IMG/VR virus record: IMGVR_UViG_3300010160_000278
Coordinates: 1-21,111 of that record
Length of the DNA: 21,111 nt
Source: a virus
Reading direction: 5' to 3' (one strand)
Shown here: positions 1 through 9,133 of the stretch, piece by piece
Layout: each line of letters opens with the position of its first letter
Position numbering within the stretch: the stretch's first letter is position 1
The notes under the pieces: model-generated
What the model saw: the letters and a program-made list of their open reading frames with translations, nothing else
What the model was told of the DNA's origin: nothing
The model's database searches: none
Position numbers and translations under genes: made by a program

Positions 1-1221
1 TAAAGACTTTGGAAGCTTTGGAAGACTTGGAATATTATTTTTACCACTTAACATATTTGCATGACGTATAACAAACTCAGGATCTCTAATATTGTCACCA
101 TTACCAACAGCTGCATTAAACTCCCTTTCAAGTTGCTCTGGAGTTTTTCCTGTCTTTTTAACCATAGTTTTTAAAAACTCTTCTTCTCCAATGTTATCTG
201 ATACATTACTTAAATATTTTAAAGCTTCTTTTCCATCAGTAAAATATGGCTTAACAAAACGTTTACCAATACCTTTAGCAGTTTTAATAGCACCACCAAG
301 AGGATCAAGTCCTAATACTCCTGCTCCAGCAGAAAGTGCTAGAGATGCAGCAATACCTTTTGGATCTCTTGCTGCAATTGATTCTCCTAGAGCATCTGTT
401 AACGATCCTATATATGTAACTGGATTAACATATTCATCAAATACGTCTACAGCTCCTCCAGGTGGAGCCCAACTTGCTGGAAGAATATTAGATAATCTAC
501 CTTTATCTTCTAAGTGCCAACTACCAGGAGTATTTAAATCTCCCTTTGTAGCTTTGTTCTTTTTTCTTTCTGCTAGTTCTTCTTTAGCATTAACCAATGC
601 TTTCTTTTGACCTTGGTCATATTTTGCAGCATTCTCTAGTTTCTCTCTCTCTGTAAGTTTTAATACAGGAGGAGCTACTCTTGTAGCATCTTGACGCATT
701 GGTTCAGGATACTTATCTAACCAACCACCTTCTTGCATCATTGGATATTCTGTAACCTTCTTACCATCAAATTTATAATCTTGATCAGGCTGCATCATCT
801 TTGTATCACCTGTATCAGATACACCAAGAACAGGATAGTCAACTCCCTGCATAGTGATGTCATTAGAACCTATCTCTGTCACCTCACCTGGGTGAGCCCA
901 TTGACCCATGTCATCTTTGATTACAGAGCCATTCTGAGCACTTGCTTTTGTCTTCTTAGCATACTTGCCATTACTAGGAGCAGGGTCTTGTGTACGTGCG
1001 TACATGAATCCTACAGCACCTGGTAATGCACCACCCATAGCAAATCGTCCCCCCCATGCAGGAGAATAGTCTCTACCCTTGGTATTATATCCAAGTCCTA
1101 CAAAGTCAGGACCTACAGATGCTTTTGCATCATTGTAGTTACTTTGTTTGCCATAGTTATCCTTAGTCTTTTTCTTTAAGACCAAGCCACCTTGTTCATA
1201 TTTGTCTAACCAATTTGCCAT
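1..1221 (-). CDS. Probable virion cargo (ejected) protein, N-terminal 407 residues, runs off left edge
   Basis: The frame is open from an ATG at 1219-1221 to the window edge, so the 3' end is missing. The start overlaps the previous stop as TAATG. The protein begins MANWLDKYEQGG, and the tryptophan motif recurs near residues 165-171 as GGWLDKY. Residues 57-75 are Gly/Ala-rich (GGRFAMGGALPGAVGF). Residues 100-160 hold a Gly/Asp-rich segment (DDMGQWAHPGEVTEI, then VDYPVLGVSDTGDT). Residues 185-225 are charged and probably helical, and residues 290-325 form an Ala/Gly-rich, weakly hydrophobic stretch that could contact membrane. No enzyme motif is visible. In crAss-like phages the genes after the muzzle encode capsid cargo proteins delivered with the DNA, and the WLDKY/GG style recurs in large virion proteins of Bacteroidota phages. 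The cargo role is inferred from position and that style. Confidence 0.6.
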   Translation of the reverse strand, partial: MANWLDKYEQGGLVLKKKTKDNYGKQSNYNDAKASVGPDFVGLGYNTKGRDYSPAWGGRFAMGGALPGAVGFMYARTQDPAPSNGKYAKKTKASAQNGSVIKDDMGQWAHPGEVTEIGSNDITMQGVDYPVLGVSDTGDTKMMQPDQDYKFDGKKVTEYPMMQEGGWLDKYPEPMRQDATRVAPPVLKLTEREKLENAAKYDQGQKKALVNAKEELAERKKNKATKGDLNTPGSWHLEDKGRLSNILPASWAPPGGAVDVFDEYVNPVTYIGSLTDALGESIAARDPKGIAASLALSAGAGVLGLDPLGGAIKTAKGIGKRFVKPYFTDGKEALKYLSNVSDNIGEEEFLKTMVKKTGKTPEQLEREFNAAVGNGDNIRDPEFVIRHANMLSGKNNIPSLPKLPKSL

Positions 1222-2087
1222 TACTTGTAAGAGATTTGAGATGGTGCAACAATGAATTGAGAAACAATGTGAGCTGTAGAGCTATCATCTAAGATGTGTC
1301 TCACCTTAAGATCCTTAGCTCTTAGTGGTTCTTTCTTAAATGATCTTTTTCCATAATCCATATTTGCTTGGTTTACAACCTTATCTATTGATAAAGACTC
1401 ACAGCTTGTTGTAAACAAAGGTACAGATTTACTTTTAATTAATCCCCAGAAAGTATTATATTGATAGAAATTATCTGACTTAGTATAAGTGATAGTTTTA
1501 CTTTCAGTATTATAGATTGGGTAGGTTAAGTATTGTTGTAGGTTATGCATTGGCTTTGGTACTAATTCTAGTATACCAGTAGACTGTTGACTATTGTAAA
1601 GAACAGCTTTGTTAAACCATTGATTATCAACACTTATCTGAGCATTATCATTAAACACACCATCTGGGATAGGTAGATAATTAAACACCTTACTGTAGTC
1701 TTTTATATTCTGAAGTATTTCATCATAGCTTTGATAAGCAAATGGATACTCTATAATGTAAGGTTCTACGTTACCATAGTATTTATTGTAGTTAACTACA
1801 TCAGTTAAGTGTCTCCATAAAGAACCTGTATTACATTCTGTGTAGGGTAATGCAGCAAGCTGTTCTATAGTGGCAGTGCCAATAGTAACTTGTAAAACTG
1901 TATGGCATTTACCTGTAGATGTTATAGTAATTGTAGTGACAGAATTATCCACACTAACAGTATACCCATCAATAAGATTTTGTTTGGTTATATCAGTGCC
2001 CAAGACAGTCCCTAAGTTATCAGAGATATCAAAGGGTCCAGTTCTGCCACCTGAACATGTTAATCTTATTATTACTGTTTTAGCCAT
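1221..2087 (-). CDS. Muzzle C-terminal-like protein with an N-terminal TGPF domain (288 aa)
   Basis: Residues 1-70 form a small beta-rich domain (RLTCSGGRTGPFDI, then GYTVSV, then STGKC) that matches in layout residues 1-72 of the protein encoded at 11782-12351. Residues 85-288 resemble the C-terminal end of crAss-like muzzle (stabilization) proteins: YYGNVEPYIIEYPF, FNKAVLYNSQQSTGILEL, YPIYNTESK, then QANMDYGKRSF and a basic stretch before the end. In relatives I remember, this region is fused to the large muzzle chain. Here it follows that gene after 13 bases with its own ATG, and it is coupled through TAATG to the cargo gene. It probably acts at the distal end of the tail with the muzzle. 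No signal peptide or membrane segment is visible. The domain likeness is from memory. Confidence 0.65.
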   Translation of the reverse strand: MAKTVIIRLTCSGGRTGPFDISDNLGTVLGTDITKQNLIDGYTVSVDNSVTTITITSTGKCHTVLQVTIGTATIEQLAALPYTECNTGSLWRHLTDVVNYNKYYGNVEPYIIEYPFAYQSYDEILQNIKDYSKVFNYLPIPDGVFNDNAQISVDNQWFNKAVLYNSQQSTGILELVPKPMHNLQQYLTYPIYNTESKTITYTKSDNFYQYNTFWGLIKSKSVPLFTTSCESLSIDKVVNQANMDYGKRSFKKEPLRAKDLKVRHILDDSSTAHIVSQFIVAPSQISYK

Positions 2088-2100
2088 CTTTCTTATTTAT

Positions 2101-5100
2101 TTAACATGGATTTACATTAGTTGGAACTCCTGCGTTATCAATATTTCCACTGTATTTAGTACCTCCACCTGTAGGAACCCAAGCATAGTAAAATCCATCT
2201 TGACCTTCAAATCTTATATTACATAATTGATCTACAAATAACCTAGTTACTAAATTACCAGTTGGTTGTGCAGCACTAGCATAAACTGTTTGAATCACTG
2301 GGTAAGCACATGCAAGAGCTGCATCAGCTTGACCCACTAGATTTAAATCATATGAAGTATATGCTGAACCAGTACAACCTGCCCAGTTACTCATTACACC
2401 TAAACTAGAAATATTAAATGAATAATGATACTTGTAATCTGACTCTGACACAATAAACCACTTATATCCACCACCATTAAATAATGTACTATCTCCAGGA
2501 GTTGCATATCTGTAAACTGTCTGAGTAAAGAATGGTACTATTTCCATATCTGTAAATATACTAGATGGTATTACACTGCTTCCAGGGAAATTAGTATTAC
2601 ATAAATCTGTAACAGGAGATGTCGTAGATCTAGATACAGCATACGCATATCTAGTTGTTGTTGTAGTTGTTGTAGTTAAACATGTTGTACCACCTGCAGA
2701 TGCAATACCTATTGAAGGAGAAGCACTTGGATCAGTTAATATGCTATTGATTATAATAAATTGTGTATTACGTCCAGGAATAGGATTAGTAGGATCATTA
2801 AAATTAGGTGGAACAAATCCAAATACTAATTGACCAATTACTGGATTACTAGGTCCTCCATTAGTAAATGCTGATGACCAGAATAGATCACCTGTATAAC
2901 ACTCTTCTAGTCTAAACCATATGTCAGGGAAAGCATTACATTTAGCATTACCTTCACCACCTGGAACTAGTCCACCAGTTCTTGTTTGTGTATAACTATT
3001 AGAGCAAGGATTTTGATCTTCCTCTTTATAATACTCATCATATAAACCAGTTACTGCATTGTACACACAAACATAGTTTTGAGCCTCATCTAATTGTACC
3101 CAGATAGGAGATGTATCACATACATCTACAGGAGAAACAATGATTCTTGTTTGTTCTACATTTGTATAACAAGGGTTAGTATTTGTTTGCAATTGGAAAC
3201 TTGTACATGTACGTGTAGCAGGATCAGTCACTTCACAGTAAGGATCTCCTGTATTCACCCATGCAGGTTCATAATCACATGGTGCTCCAGTTCCTAAAAG
3301 ATTAGTTTCAATGTTTCCAACTGTTGGAGAACAAGGATTGTTATCTATATAGTTTTGATAAGCATTACACTCAACACAATATGCAGCACCATATACTACA
3401 TAGTTAGCTGCAGTGTTACATATATTAGGTGTAACTTCTATATTTCTAGTATCATTAAATGTTGGAGAACTTGGATTGATATCAATTTGTTCTTGATATG
3501 TTACACAACTTCCTTCACCACAATATGGAACTCCTACATTTTCCCAATATGCATCAGTATCAGCATATATAGCTTCACCATTTAAAGCACACTCCAATGG
3601 AACTGCTGTAGTAGTAGTTGTAGTGGTTGGAGAAGGTATCTCTGTAACAGCTATTGCTGCCACTTCACATCCTTCATTTAATCCAGAATAGTAGAAACCA
3701 TTTTCTCCTATGTAGAAATTAGGTATGTATGTGTGGAAACTTACCCAAGCTTTGGTATTCAAGTTAAATGATGCAGTCCATGACTTATTGCAGAAATATT
3801 CTACATCTGTTAGGTTTACATATCTTATAACTGATGTATTACCAGCCACTGGTTGATTTATATAAAACTTCTGTAAAGCTTCATTATAGTATATTTGCTT
3901 ATTAGGTTGAGGGATATAATCTAACTTAGTTATAATTATTCTCTCAAACTTACTATCATATACACCATGTAAACCAAGACCATTAAAGTGGTTATCTATA
4001 TTTGCTGTAGGGAAGTGTCTTAATATTTCAAATGCTAAATGGTCTGTAAAGAACCTGTTTAGACCACTACCAAACCCTGAGATATCTATTGCTTTGGTAG
4101 CATTAGCTATCATAAATATTTGACCTCTCTTAGCATCTATTGTTATTTGTCCATCAGGTAGTTTAAGTAAAAACTTGTTTTGAGAACCTACATAACCTAG
4201 GTCAGTTTCAGCATAATCAATTGCAGGAGCTGATGTAAATAATGTAGGGTTACCTAAGAAAGCTGACTGAGGATTACTTGTGTTCATTGTCAATAAGTTA
4301 CCATAAAGCAATGATTTGTTTTCAAATCTAGCTAGGGTAGCCTTATTCTGTATACCATCTAATGATACTAACTTGCCATAGTTTTGAGGGAAGTCAAAGA
4401 AACTTATTGGACGATATATCAACCAACTATTAATTCTATTATCAGAATAACTTTCTTGTGGATCAGAGTATATAGCTCTGAATGGGAAGTATGTAAAGCA
4501 AAGTTGCTTTATCCAGTCTGAAGGTAAATGAGAGAAATAGTTCTCTGTGTTTTGTTTAGAGAAAGTGGTATTGTAATAATATGTATTATCAAGTACAATA
4601 GGAACTCTGCTTTCTTGGAACCAAGTATCAGGAATACCTGAGCTCACGTGTGGATAGAAGTCACCCTCTAGGTTATTAAATGCTTGACGTAAGTCTACAT
4701 TAATAGAACTCTCTACATAGAAATAAGGAATACCATATGCAAAAGTGTACATCTTACCATCATATATGTAGTTTTGTGAACCAGTTAATACAGTACCTGG
4801 AGCAGGAGTTGTAGAAGAGGTAGTGGTAGTTGTACTAATATTATCCACTATATTATCATTAGGACAGTCTAAATAGTGAGCTTTGGTAGAAATGATATTC
4901 TTCATCAAAGTAGCTCCTACATAGTAATCAGCTAATATAGATCTAGCAGAATACCAATATTGTGGATAGGCTACATTACCTAACTCATCATAGTAAATAT
5001 CACTATCATCTGGAGCTCCCACTCTATTATCAATAAAGAAAGGAAGTTTAGTTTTGAATCCAAACTTACCAATATATGTATCACCACCAAATACAACTTC

Positions 5101-8100
5101 AGTATCACCTAATGGAAGAGAACTAAATATTCTTTGGAATCCTGTATCAATAGTTTGATAAGAATATATTTGTCCATATTGATTATTATTAATAGTCTTT
5201 ATTGAAGCATAATAAGATACAACTTTTATATCTTCTTGCTGCTCAGGAGCACTACAGTTATTTGCTTGAGAAATAGTAAATCTTGAATCATCAGATATCT
5301 GACTTACACCTGCTATATATAAAGAAGGAGTTTGATTTGGAAAAGGTAAAGGATCAATAGGATTTACTACCCCAGTTCTAGTTTCAATAGTTTTAGTATA
5401 TATTGAAGACTCTCTATTCCAGTTATTAAGATCATGATTATCACCTACGTTCTGTACACCTGGGAATACATACTGACACTTATCAAGTTGTCTTTGTTTA
5501 ATACCTATATTACCAGTTAGAGGATTAGCAGCAGCATTCTGTATATCTGCATTATAGTCATAGCTAGAGATGGAGTTAAATGATTGTGCAAAGTTCTTTC
5601 TACTAATACCATTTAGGTAGATTTGTAGATAAGATTGATAGGCTGTAAACATTGCTGTAGCACTAAATCCTCCTAGGTCAGCTATCTTCTTGCTAGAGTT
5701 TAAGGCATCTATTTGAGTTTGTCTGGTGAGAAGCTTGTACATAGAATGCTTCATTACCTCAACAAAATGAGCTCTTCCACCACCAAACAATACACTTTCT
5801 AATTTAAGAACATTACCTAATGTAGGTTGTCCAAAAGAAGTTTCTGGTGAATTAAATACCTGTCTGTATTTAGATTCAATACTACTAAATCCATCTAAGT
5901 TATTTGGAAAACAATTAATATTTACTTTACTACTTTCCACTATAGTGTAACGATTACATCCTGTTACAAATGTAGGAGGACCTATTGAATTAATTGTCAC
6001 TGATGTATTAAATGGTACAGTGATAGTTTGATTTGCTAAAGTTATAGGATCTACATAAGTAAATTCAGGTCTTGGAGTAACTACACATTTATAGTTTGAA
6101 GAGATTATATAAGTACTAGATGTAATATTTTTAAATGTAGCTGCTCCTGTATTTACAACAGGAAGTGTAAGAGAACATATTTCAGTGGTAGCTGTAGTAA
6201 AATCTTTACTTGATACAGTGCCTGTATAACAATCTGTATATTGTAATGCACCATTAGCTGTAGCTGTTACTTGGAAAGTATCACATTGAGACATGTAAGA
6301 ATTGCTCTTCTCAAGTAAGAATGGATCTTTATCAAGATCATTATATGGATAGTTAGGATAGTAATAGTCTGTACCTTGTCTAGTATACTTGCCTACATTC
6401 CTCAATATACCTTTAGCAATAATAGATTTGTTTGCACTTCTATTACCTCTTACTATTTTAAATCCAACAATTGAAGCTTTTTCTTCAGTTGTTAAAGTAG
6501 ATGTTTGAATTAAGAACGCTACTTGTTGTACATCTATTTTTACACCTATTGGATAGATGGCATTAGAAGTTTGCATCACTGGTTCTATCTGACCACCTAC
6601 ATATGTAATAGGAGGAGTCTCAAAGTAAGGAGAAACTAATACATCAGGAAATTTGTGATGTCTAATTTTCTCACCAGCAAGGTCTCCCCACACATCTACA
6701 TTACAAGGATATTCTTCATCTTGAGCTTCCCAATAGGCAAATTCTCCAGATTGATATGGATATGCTTGTCCTATATTTTGAGTGCTAGAAACAGGATATG
6801 TAGTGGATACAGTGGCAGTGTTATATATTTTCCAATAAGGTTGAGGAGCTCCATCTCCTATGTAATCTGCATTAGCTGTAGTTACATCTGGCTGAGATAA
6901 CTCCTGAGCATTTTTAACTCTACCAGGAATATGAAAGCCATCTGTTTGTTTACCATTATCTAGTAAAAAGACTATCTCGAATGCATATACCTCATCTCTT
7001 AGATATCCTCTTAAATTAGCTGTATAGAAAGGATCTGCATAGCTATTACCTGCTGGTAACTTATAAGTTTCCCATTCTAATGTTATTCTACTAGCAATTG
7101 ATTGATAATTAATTCTATCAATAGAAGTAAGATTGTCCCAAACTATATAGTCTTGTACACTTGTAACATCTTGTGCAATATCATAATAAGGGAACTTCTC
7201 TAATATATCACCTAAGCTTAAAGGTATTTGTGTTTGGTTTTGACCTGAATAGGTGGTTGTTGTTACTTTGTCTTGGATCTTAAAAGTTCCTACAAGTTCT
7301 ACACTGGTACCATTATTAATAGTCTTAATAACAGCTAAATTAAAATATTGGAAGTATCCTGTAATATCTACATTACCAATACTTAACAATATAGACTTTC
7401 CTACAGAGTATTGAAAATCAGGAGTAGTTATCTCTGTATTTGCAATAGATGTGGGATTAGTTACAGAATAATAGGATGTATATCCATCTCCTGAAGCATT
7501 ACAATATTGAACAGCAAACTGATATGTACCAGCTTGTAAATCTCCACCTACAGCTGTTCCAGTAATATCTATGCTAGGAATAGAGAAGTTAGGTTGTACT
7601 TTTAACTTATTACAGTCAAGTACAGGAGTGACAATTGGATCACAACTTGAATCACCCACATAAGTTGAAATATAGGGAACTTGTTCAATGTTTATATATC
7701 TTCTTGGATTCAATCCATCAGTCCAATATACCTCAGTGGTACAGTTTGTAATCTTATGTACAGACTTATGAATTGGATAGTTTATATCAAAGTTTAAGCA
7801 TACAGAGTTAGCACATACAGTGATTTCTAAATCAGGGTATTCTGTACATAGTGTATGATATACACAATCATTATTATCCATATATCCAATTTCACTTCCT
7901 CCTGTTTCAGGATTAGCTAAGAAGAATATGTGTTTGTTTTTCTCTTGAATGAAATGAGTTCCAATTAAATGATATCCTGCAGGAAACTCTAAACAAATTT
8001 CATTACTTGGCTCATTTTGATAACTTACAGAATTAGCATCAAAGTTTTCTAATGCTCCATTTAGGGCATAAGAAAGTTTACCCTTCTGTATTTGGTTTAC

Positions 8101-8181
8101 AGAAGAATCCATATCTAGTCCAACTCTGCCAAGATTATACTCTTGTCTTATGTTAGATTGTCCTTCTTGGTTATCTGCCAT
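2101..8181 (-). CDS. Muzzle / tail stabilization protein, crAss-like (about 2,026 aa)
   Basis: This giant structural protein should form the terminal muzzle of the short tail and gate DNA release. The first ~1,500 residues follow the crAss-like muzzle pattern: KLSYALNGALENF near the N-terminus, YWTDGLNPRRYINI near 150, FAYGIPYFYVESSINVD near 1150, then LIYRPISFFDFPQNYGKL, TDLGYVGSQNKF, DAKRGQIF near 1350 and GLHGVYDSKFERIIITKLDY. Beyond that the chain is modular. Poly-Thr linkers lie near 1116, 1518 and 1837. A Cys-rich NPCS-type repeat spans about 1541-1751, and two related beta modules form the end. I chose ATG 8181 (MADNQEG) because it overlaps the upstream gene by 11 bases; an ATG at 8232 is open but would overlap by 62. 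The usual muzzle C-terminal end is absent and appears in the next gene. Confidence 0.85.
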   Translation of the reverse strand: MADNQEGQSNIRQEYNLGRVGLDMDSSVNQIQKGKLSYALNGALENFDANSVSYQNEPSNEICLEFPAGYHLIGTHFIQEKNKHIFFLANPETGGSEIGYMDNNDCVYHTLCTEYPDLEITVCANSVCLNFDINYPIHKSVHKITNCTTEVYWTDGLNPRRYINIEQVPYISTYVGDSSCDPIVTPVLDCNKLKVQPNFSIPSIDITGTAVGGDLQAGTYQFAVQYCNASGDGYTSYYSVTNPTSIANTEITTPDFQYSVGKSILLSIGNVDITGYFQYFNLAVIKTINNGTSVELVGTFKIQDKVTTTTYSGQNQTQIPLSLGDILEKFPYYDIAQDVTSVQDYIVWDNLTSIDRINYQSIASRITLEWETYKLPAGNSYADPFYTANLRGYLRDEVYAFEIVFLLDNGKQTDGFHIPGRVKNAQELSQPDVTTANADYIGDGAPQPYWKIYNTATVSTTYPVSSTQNIGQAYPYQSGEFAYWEAQDEEYPCNVDVWGDLAGEKIRHHKFPDVLVSPYFETPPITYVGGQIEPVMQTSNAIYPIGVKIDVQQVAFLIQTSTLTTEEKASIVGFKIVRGNRSANKSIIAKGILRNVGKYTRQGTDYYYPNYPYNDLDKDPFLLEKSNSYMSQCDTFQVTATANGALQYTDCYTGTVSSKDFTTATTEICSLTLPVVNTGAATFKNITSSTYIISSNYKCVVTPRPEFTYVDPITLANQTITVPFNTSVTINSIGPPTFVTGCNRYTIVESSKVNINCFPNNLDGFSSIESKYRQVFNSPETSFGQPTLGNVLKLESVLFGGGRAHFVEVMKHSMYKLLTRQTQIDALNSSKKIADLGGFSATAMFTAYQSYLQIYLNGISRKNFAQSFNSISSYDYNADIQNAAANPLTGNIGIKQRQLDKCQYVFPGVQNVGDNHDLNNWNRESSIYTKTIETRTGVVNPIDPLPFPNQTPSLYIAGVSQISDDSRFTISQANNCSAPEQQEDIKVVSYYASIKTINNNQYGQIYSYQTIDTGFQRIFSSLPLGDTEVVFGGDTYIGKFGFKTKLPFFIDNRVGAPDDSDIYYDELGNVAYPQYWYSARSILADYYVGATLMKNIISTKAHYLDCPNDNIVDNISTTTTTSSTTPAPGTVLTGSQNYIYDGKMYTFAYGIPYFYVESSINVDLRQAFNNLEGDFYPHVSSGIPDTWFQESRVPIVLDNTYYYNTTFSKQNTENYFSHLPSDWIKQLCFTYFPFRAIYSDPQESYSDNRINSWLIYRPISFFDFPQNYGKLVSLDGIQNKATLARFENKSLLYGNLLTMNTSNPQSAFLGNPTLFTSAPAIDYAETDLGYVGSQNKFLLKLPDGQITIDAKRGQIFMIANATKAIDISGFGSGLNRFFTDHLAFEILRHFPTANIDNHFNGLGLHGVYDSKFERIIITKLDYIPQPNKQIYYNEALQKFYINQPVAGNTSVIRYVNLTDVEYFCNKSWTASFNLNTKAWVSFHTYIPNFYIGENGFYYSGLNEGCEVAAIAVTEIPSPTTTTTTTAVPLECALNGEAIYADTDAYWENVGVPYCGEGSCVTYQEQIDINPSSPTFNDTRNIEVTPNICNTAANYVVYGAAYCVECNAYQNYIDNNPCSPTVGNIETNLLGTGAPCDYEPAWVNTGDPYCEVTDPATRTCTSFQLQTNTNPCYTNVEQTRIIVSPVDVCDTSPIWVQLDEAQNYVCVYNAVTGLYDEYYKEEDQNPCSNSYTQTRTGGLVPGGEGNAKCNAFPDIWFRLEECYTGDLFWSSAFTNGGPSNPVIGQLVFGFVPPNFNDPTNPIPGRNTQFIIINSILTDPSASPSIGIASAGGTTCLTTTTTTTTRYAYAVSRSTTSPVTDLCNTNFPGSSVIPSSIFTDMEIVPFFTQTVYRYATPGDSTLFNGGGYKWFIVSESDYKYHYSFNISSLGVMSNWAGCTGSAYTSYDLNLVGQADAALACAYPVIQTVYASAAQPTGNLVTRLFVDQLCNIRFEGQDGFYYAWVPTGGGTKYSGNIDNAGVPTNVNPC
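2651..2676 (-). repeat. Poly-Thr linker tract 3 of the muzzle gene
   Basis: Eight threonines in a row encoded by mixed ACA/ACT codons, giving a GTTGTA-like repeat on the plus strand. It joins the Cys-rich repeat region and a GIASAGGTTC end to the two final beta modules. Confidence 0.8.
2930..3560 (-). repeat. Cys-rich NPCS-type protein repeat in the muzzle (about four to five copies)
   Basis: Units of about 45 residues share the order W-x-NxGxPYC, a TYQ/AYQ/SFQ strand, D/T-N-PCSPT (or NPCY, NPCS), an xTR/ETN strand and a C-xx-P/Y tail. Clear examples carry YCGEGSCVTYQEQIDINP, YCVECNAYQNYIDNNPC and YCEVTDPATRTCTSFQLQTN, followed by more divergent units near 3010-3130. The DNA has diverged, so the repeat is old rather than a fresh tandem duplication. 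Similar repeats occur in surface proteins of Bacteroidota and their phages. Confidence 0.7.
3608..3630 (-). repeat. Poly-Thr linker tract 2 of the muzzle gene
   Basis: Seven threonines after IPSP mark where the conserved muzzle body ends (GENGFYYSGLNEGCEV) and the modular Cys-rich repeat region begins. Confidence 0.8.
4804..4837 (-). repeat. Thr/Ser-rich linker tract 1 of the muzzle gene
   Basis: STTTTTSSTTPAPG lies within the conserved muzzle body, just before the YDGKMYTFAYGIPYF segment, and probably forms an exposed loop. Confidence 0.75.
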
Positions 8182-9127
8182 ATCTTGAGCTTCTGTTTGG
8201 TAATTCATATTGTGCAAAGCGTTGTAAATCATTTCTTACTCTTCTTTGCTTAGTCCATACATCTTGTTTCTTAATCTCAGTGTAAGCCATAATAAAGGCT
8301 TCTTCTGAAAGTTGCTTATAGTAAACTAACTTAGCTTGTATTTGGTTGAATGTCTCATCATTGATTTGGTTAGATAAGGTTTCAAAAACTTTATATTTAA
8401 TAAAGGCTTCTACATATTCTCTTATACGATAGTTATCAGGAATCAATTGATTCCCTACACAATCATAGTCTGTAGCATAGAAAATCATATGAACAATACC
8501 ACAGCTGAAGTTTGTGACAAACTTATTATCTCTAATATCAAAGCTATCATAACCAGCACTTCCTGGAGTGAACTCGTGCACAGGGGGTGCATTTGTATAA
8601 AACTGCCAAGCATCTGTATAACTTACATCACATTTACCTTGGCAAGATATATTGCCTGGTTTTAATAAATACTCTTTTCTTATACCTCTAGCTATCTGTT
8701 GATTGGTTTTATATACAGCTTGGATGATGTCAGGCATACACGTAGGACATCCTGTTGTACATTGTGGATTTGTACATGGTACTCCACCACTAATAACAGG
8801 AGAAACTTGTATAGTTGTTTGGCTAGCTGCCTGAGAATAGAATGAGTTAGCTGTCTGATAGGGAAGCTGAGGAATCTCTGTACACATCCAGGCTTCTCTA
8901 ACAGCAAAGAAGTTGTCAGGAAGTCTAGCTTCATATCCAGAAATATCTAATGTCTGTTCAGCAATAACATAACTTGATCTACCCATCTTTTGTAGACACT
9001 TGTCTAAATAGGTGGGGAACATTAAATCATCAACTGCTCCTGTATCAAAGTAGGATTTTAACTCTTCTTTAACAATTGAATAGATTGGCTCAGGAGAGAT
9101 AAAGTTGTATCTGTAATAGTATGCCAT
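8171..9127 (-). CDS. Neck ring protein next to the muzzle (crAss001 R1-like, 318 aa)
   Basis: The protein opens with a short helical segment typical of podoviral neck or adaptor proteins: YSIVKEELKSYFDTGAVDDL, then a helix ending LDKCLQKMGRSS. A beta section follows (DISGYEARLPDNFFAVREAW). The middle, near residues 115-131, is Cys-rich (CTNPQCTTGCPTC). The C-terminal third is helical (YRIREYVEAFIKYKVFETLS) and ends with a basic stretch. Gene order, just before the muzzle, matches the ring-protein position of crAss-like phages, whose rings share the P22 gp4-like adaptor idea of stacking below the portal. The start is an ATG in an A-rich leader, six bases after the previous stop. Which ring it forms is inferred from order alone. 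Confidence 0.7.
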   Translation of the reverse strand: MAYYYRYNFISPEPIYSIVKEELKSYFDTGAVDDLMFPTYLDKCLQKMGRSSYVIAEQTLDISGYEARLPDNFFAVREAWMCTEIPQLPYQTANSFYSQAASQTTIQVSPVISGGVPCTNPQCTTGCPTCMPDIIQAVYKTNQQIARGIRKEYLLKPGNISCQGKCDVSYTDAWQFYTNAPPVHEFTPGSAGYDSFDIRDNKFVTNFSCGIVHMIFYATDYDCVGNQLIPDNYRIREYVEAFIKYKVFETLSNQINDETFNQIQAKLVYYKQLSEEAFIMAYTEIKKQDVWTKQRRVRNDLQRFAQYELPNRSSRYGR

Positions 9128-9133
9128 GTTATT

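Noticed and set aside
92-1026. Plus-strand open frames of 172 and 97 codons near the left edge.
   Set aside because: The minus strand has one uninterrupted 407-codon frame across this whole stretch, coupled by TAATG to the upstream gene and with phage-like motifs.
2088-2100. Frameshift or sequencing error separating the muzzle and the 288-residue gene.
   Set aside because: The first gene ends with a normal TAA, a 13-base spacer follows and the second gene has its own ATG with a complete domain at its start, so a true gene boundary is simpler.
8182-8232. Upstream ATGs at 8232 and 8208 for the muzzle gene.
   Set aside because: They lengthen the overlap with the ring gene to 62 and 38 bases, while ATG 8181 gives 11 and begins the conserved-looking N-terminus. 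Not fully excluded.
2101-9127. Diversity-generating retroelement variable repeat in the muzzle end or nearby fibres.
   Set aside because: No reverse transcriptase or template repeat is visible in the window and I found no near-identical repeat pair differing at adenines.
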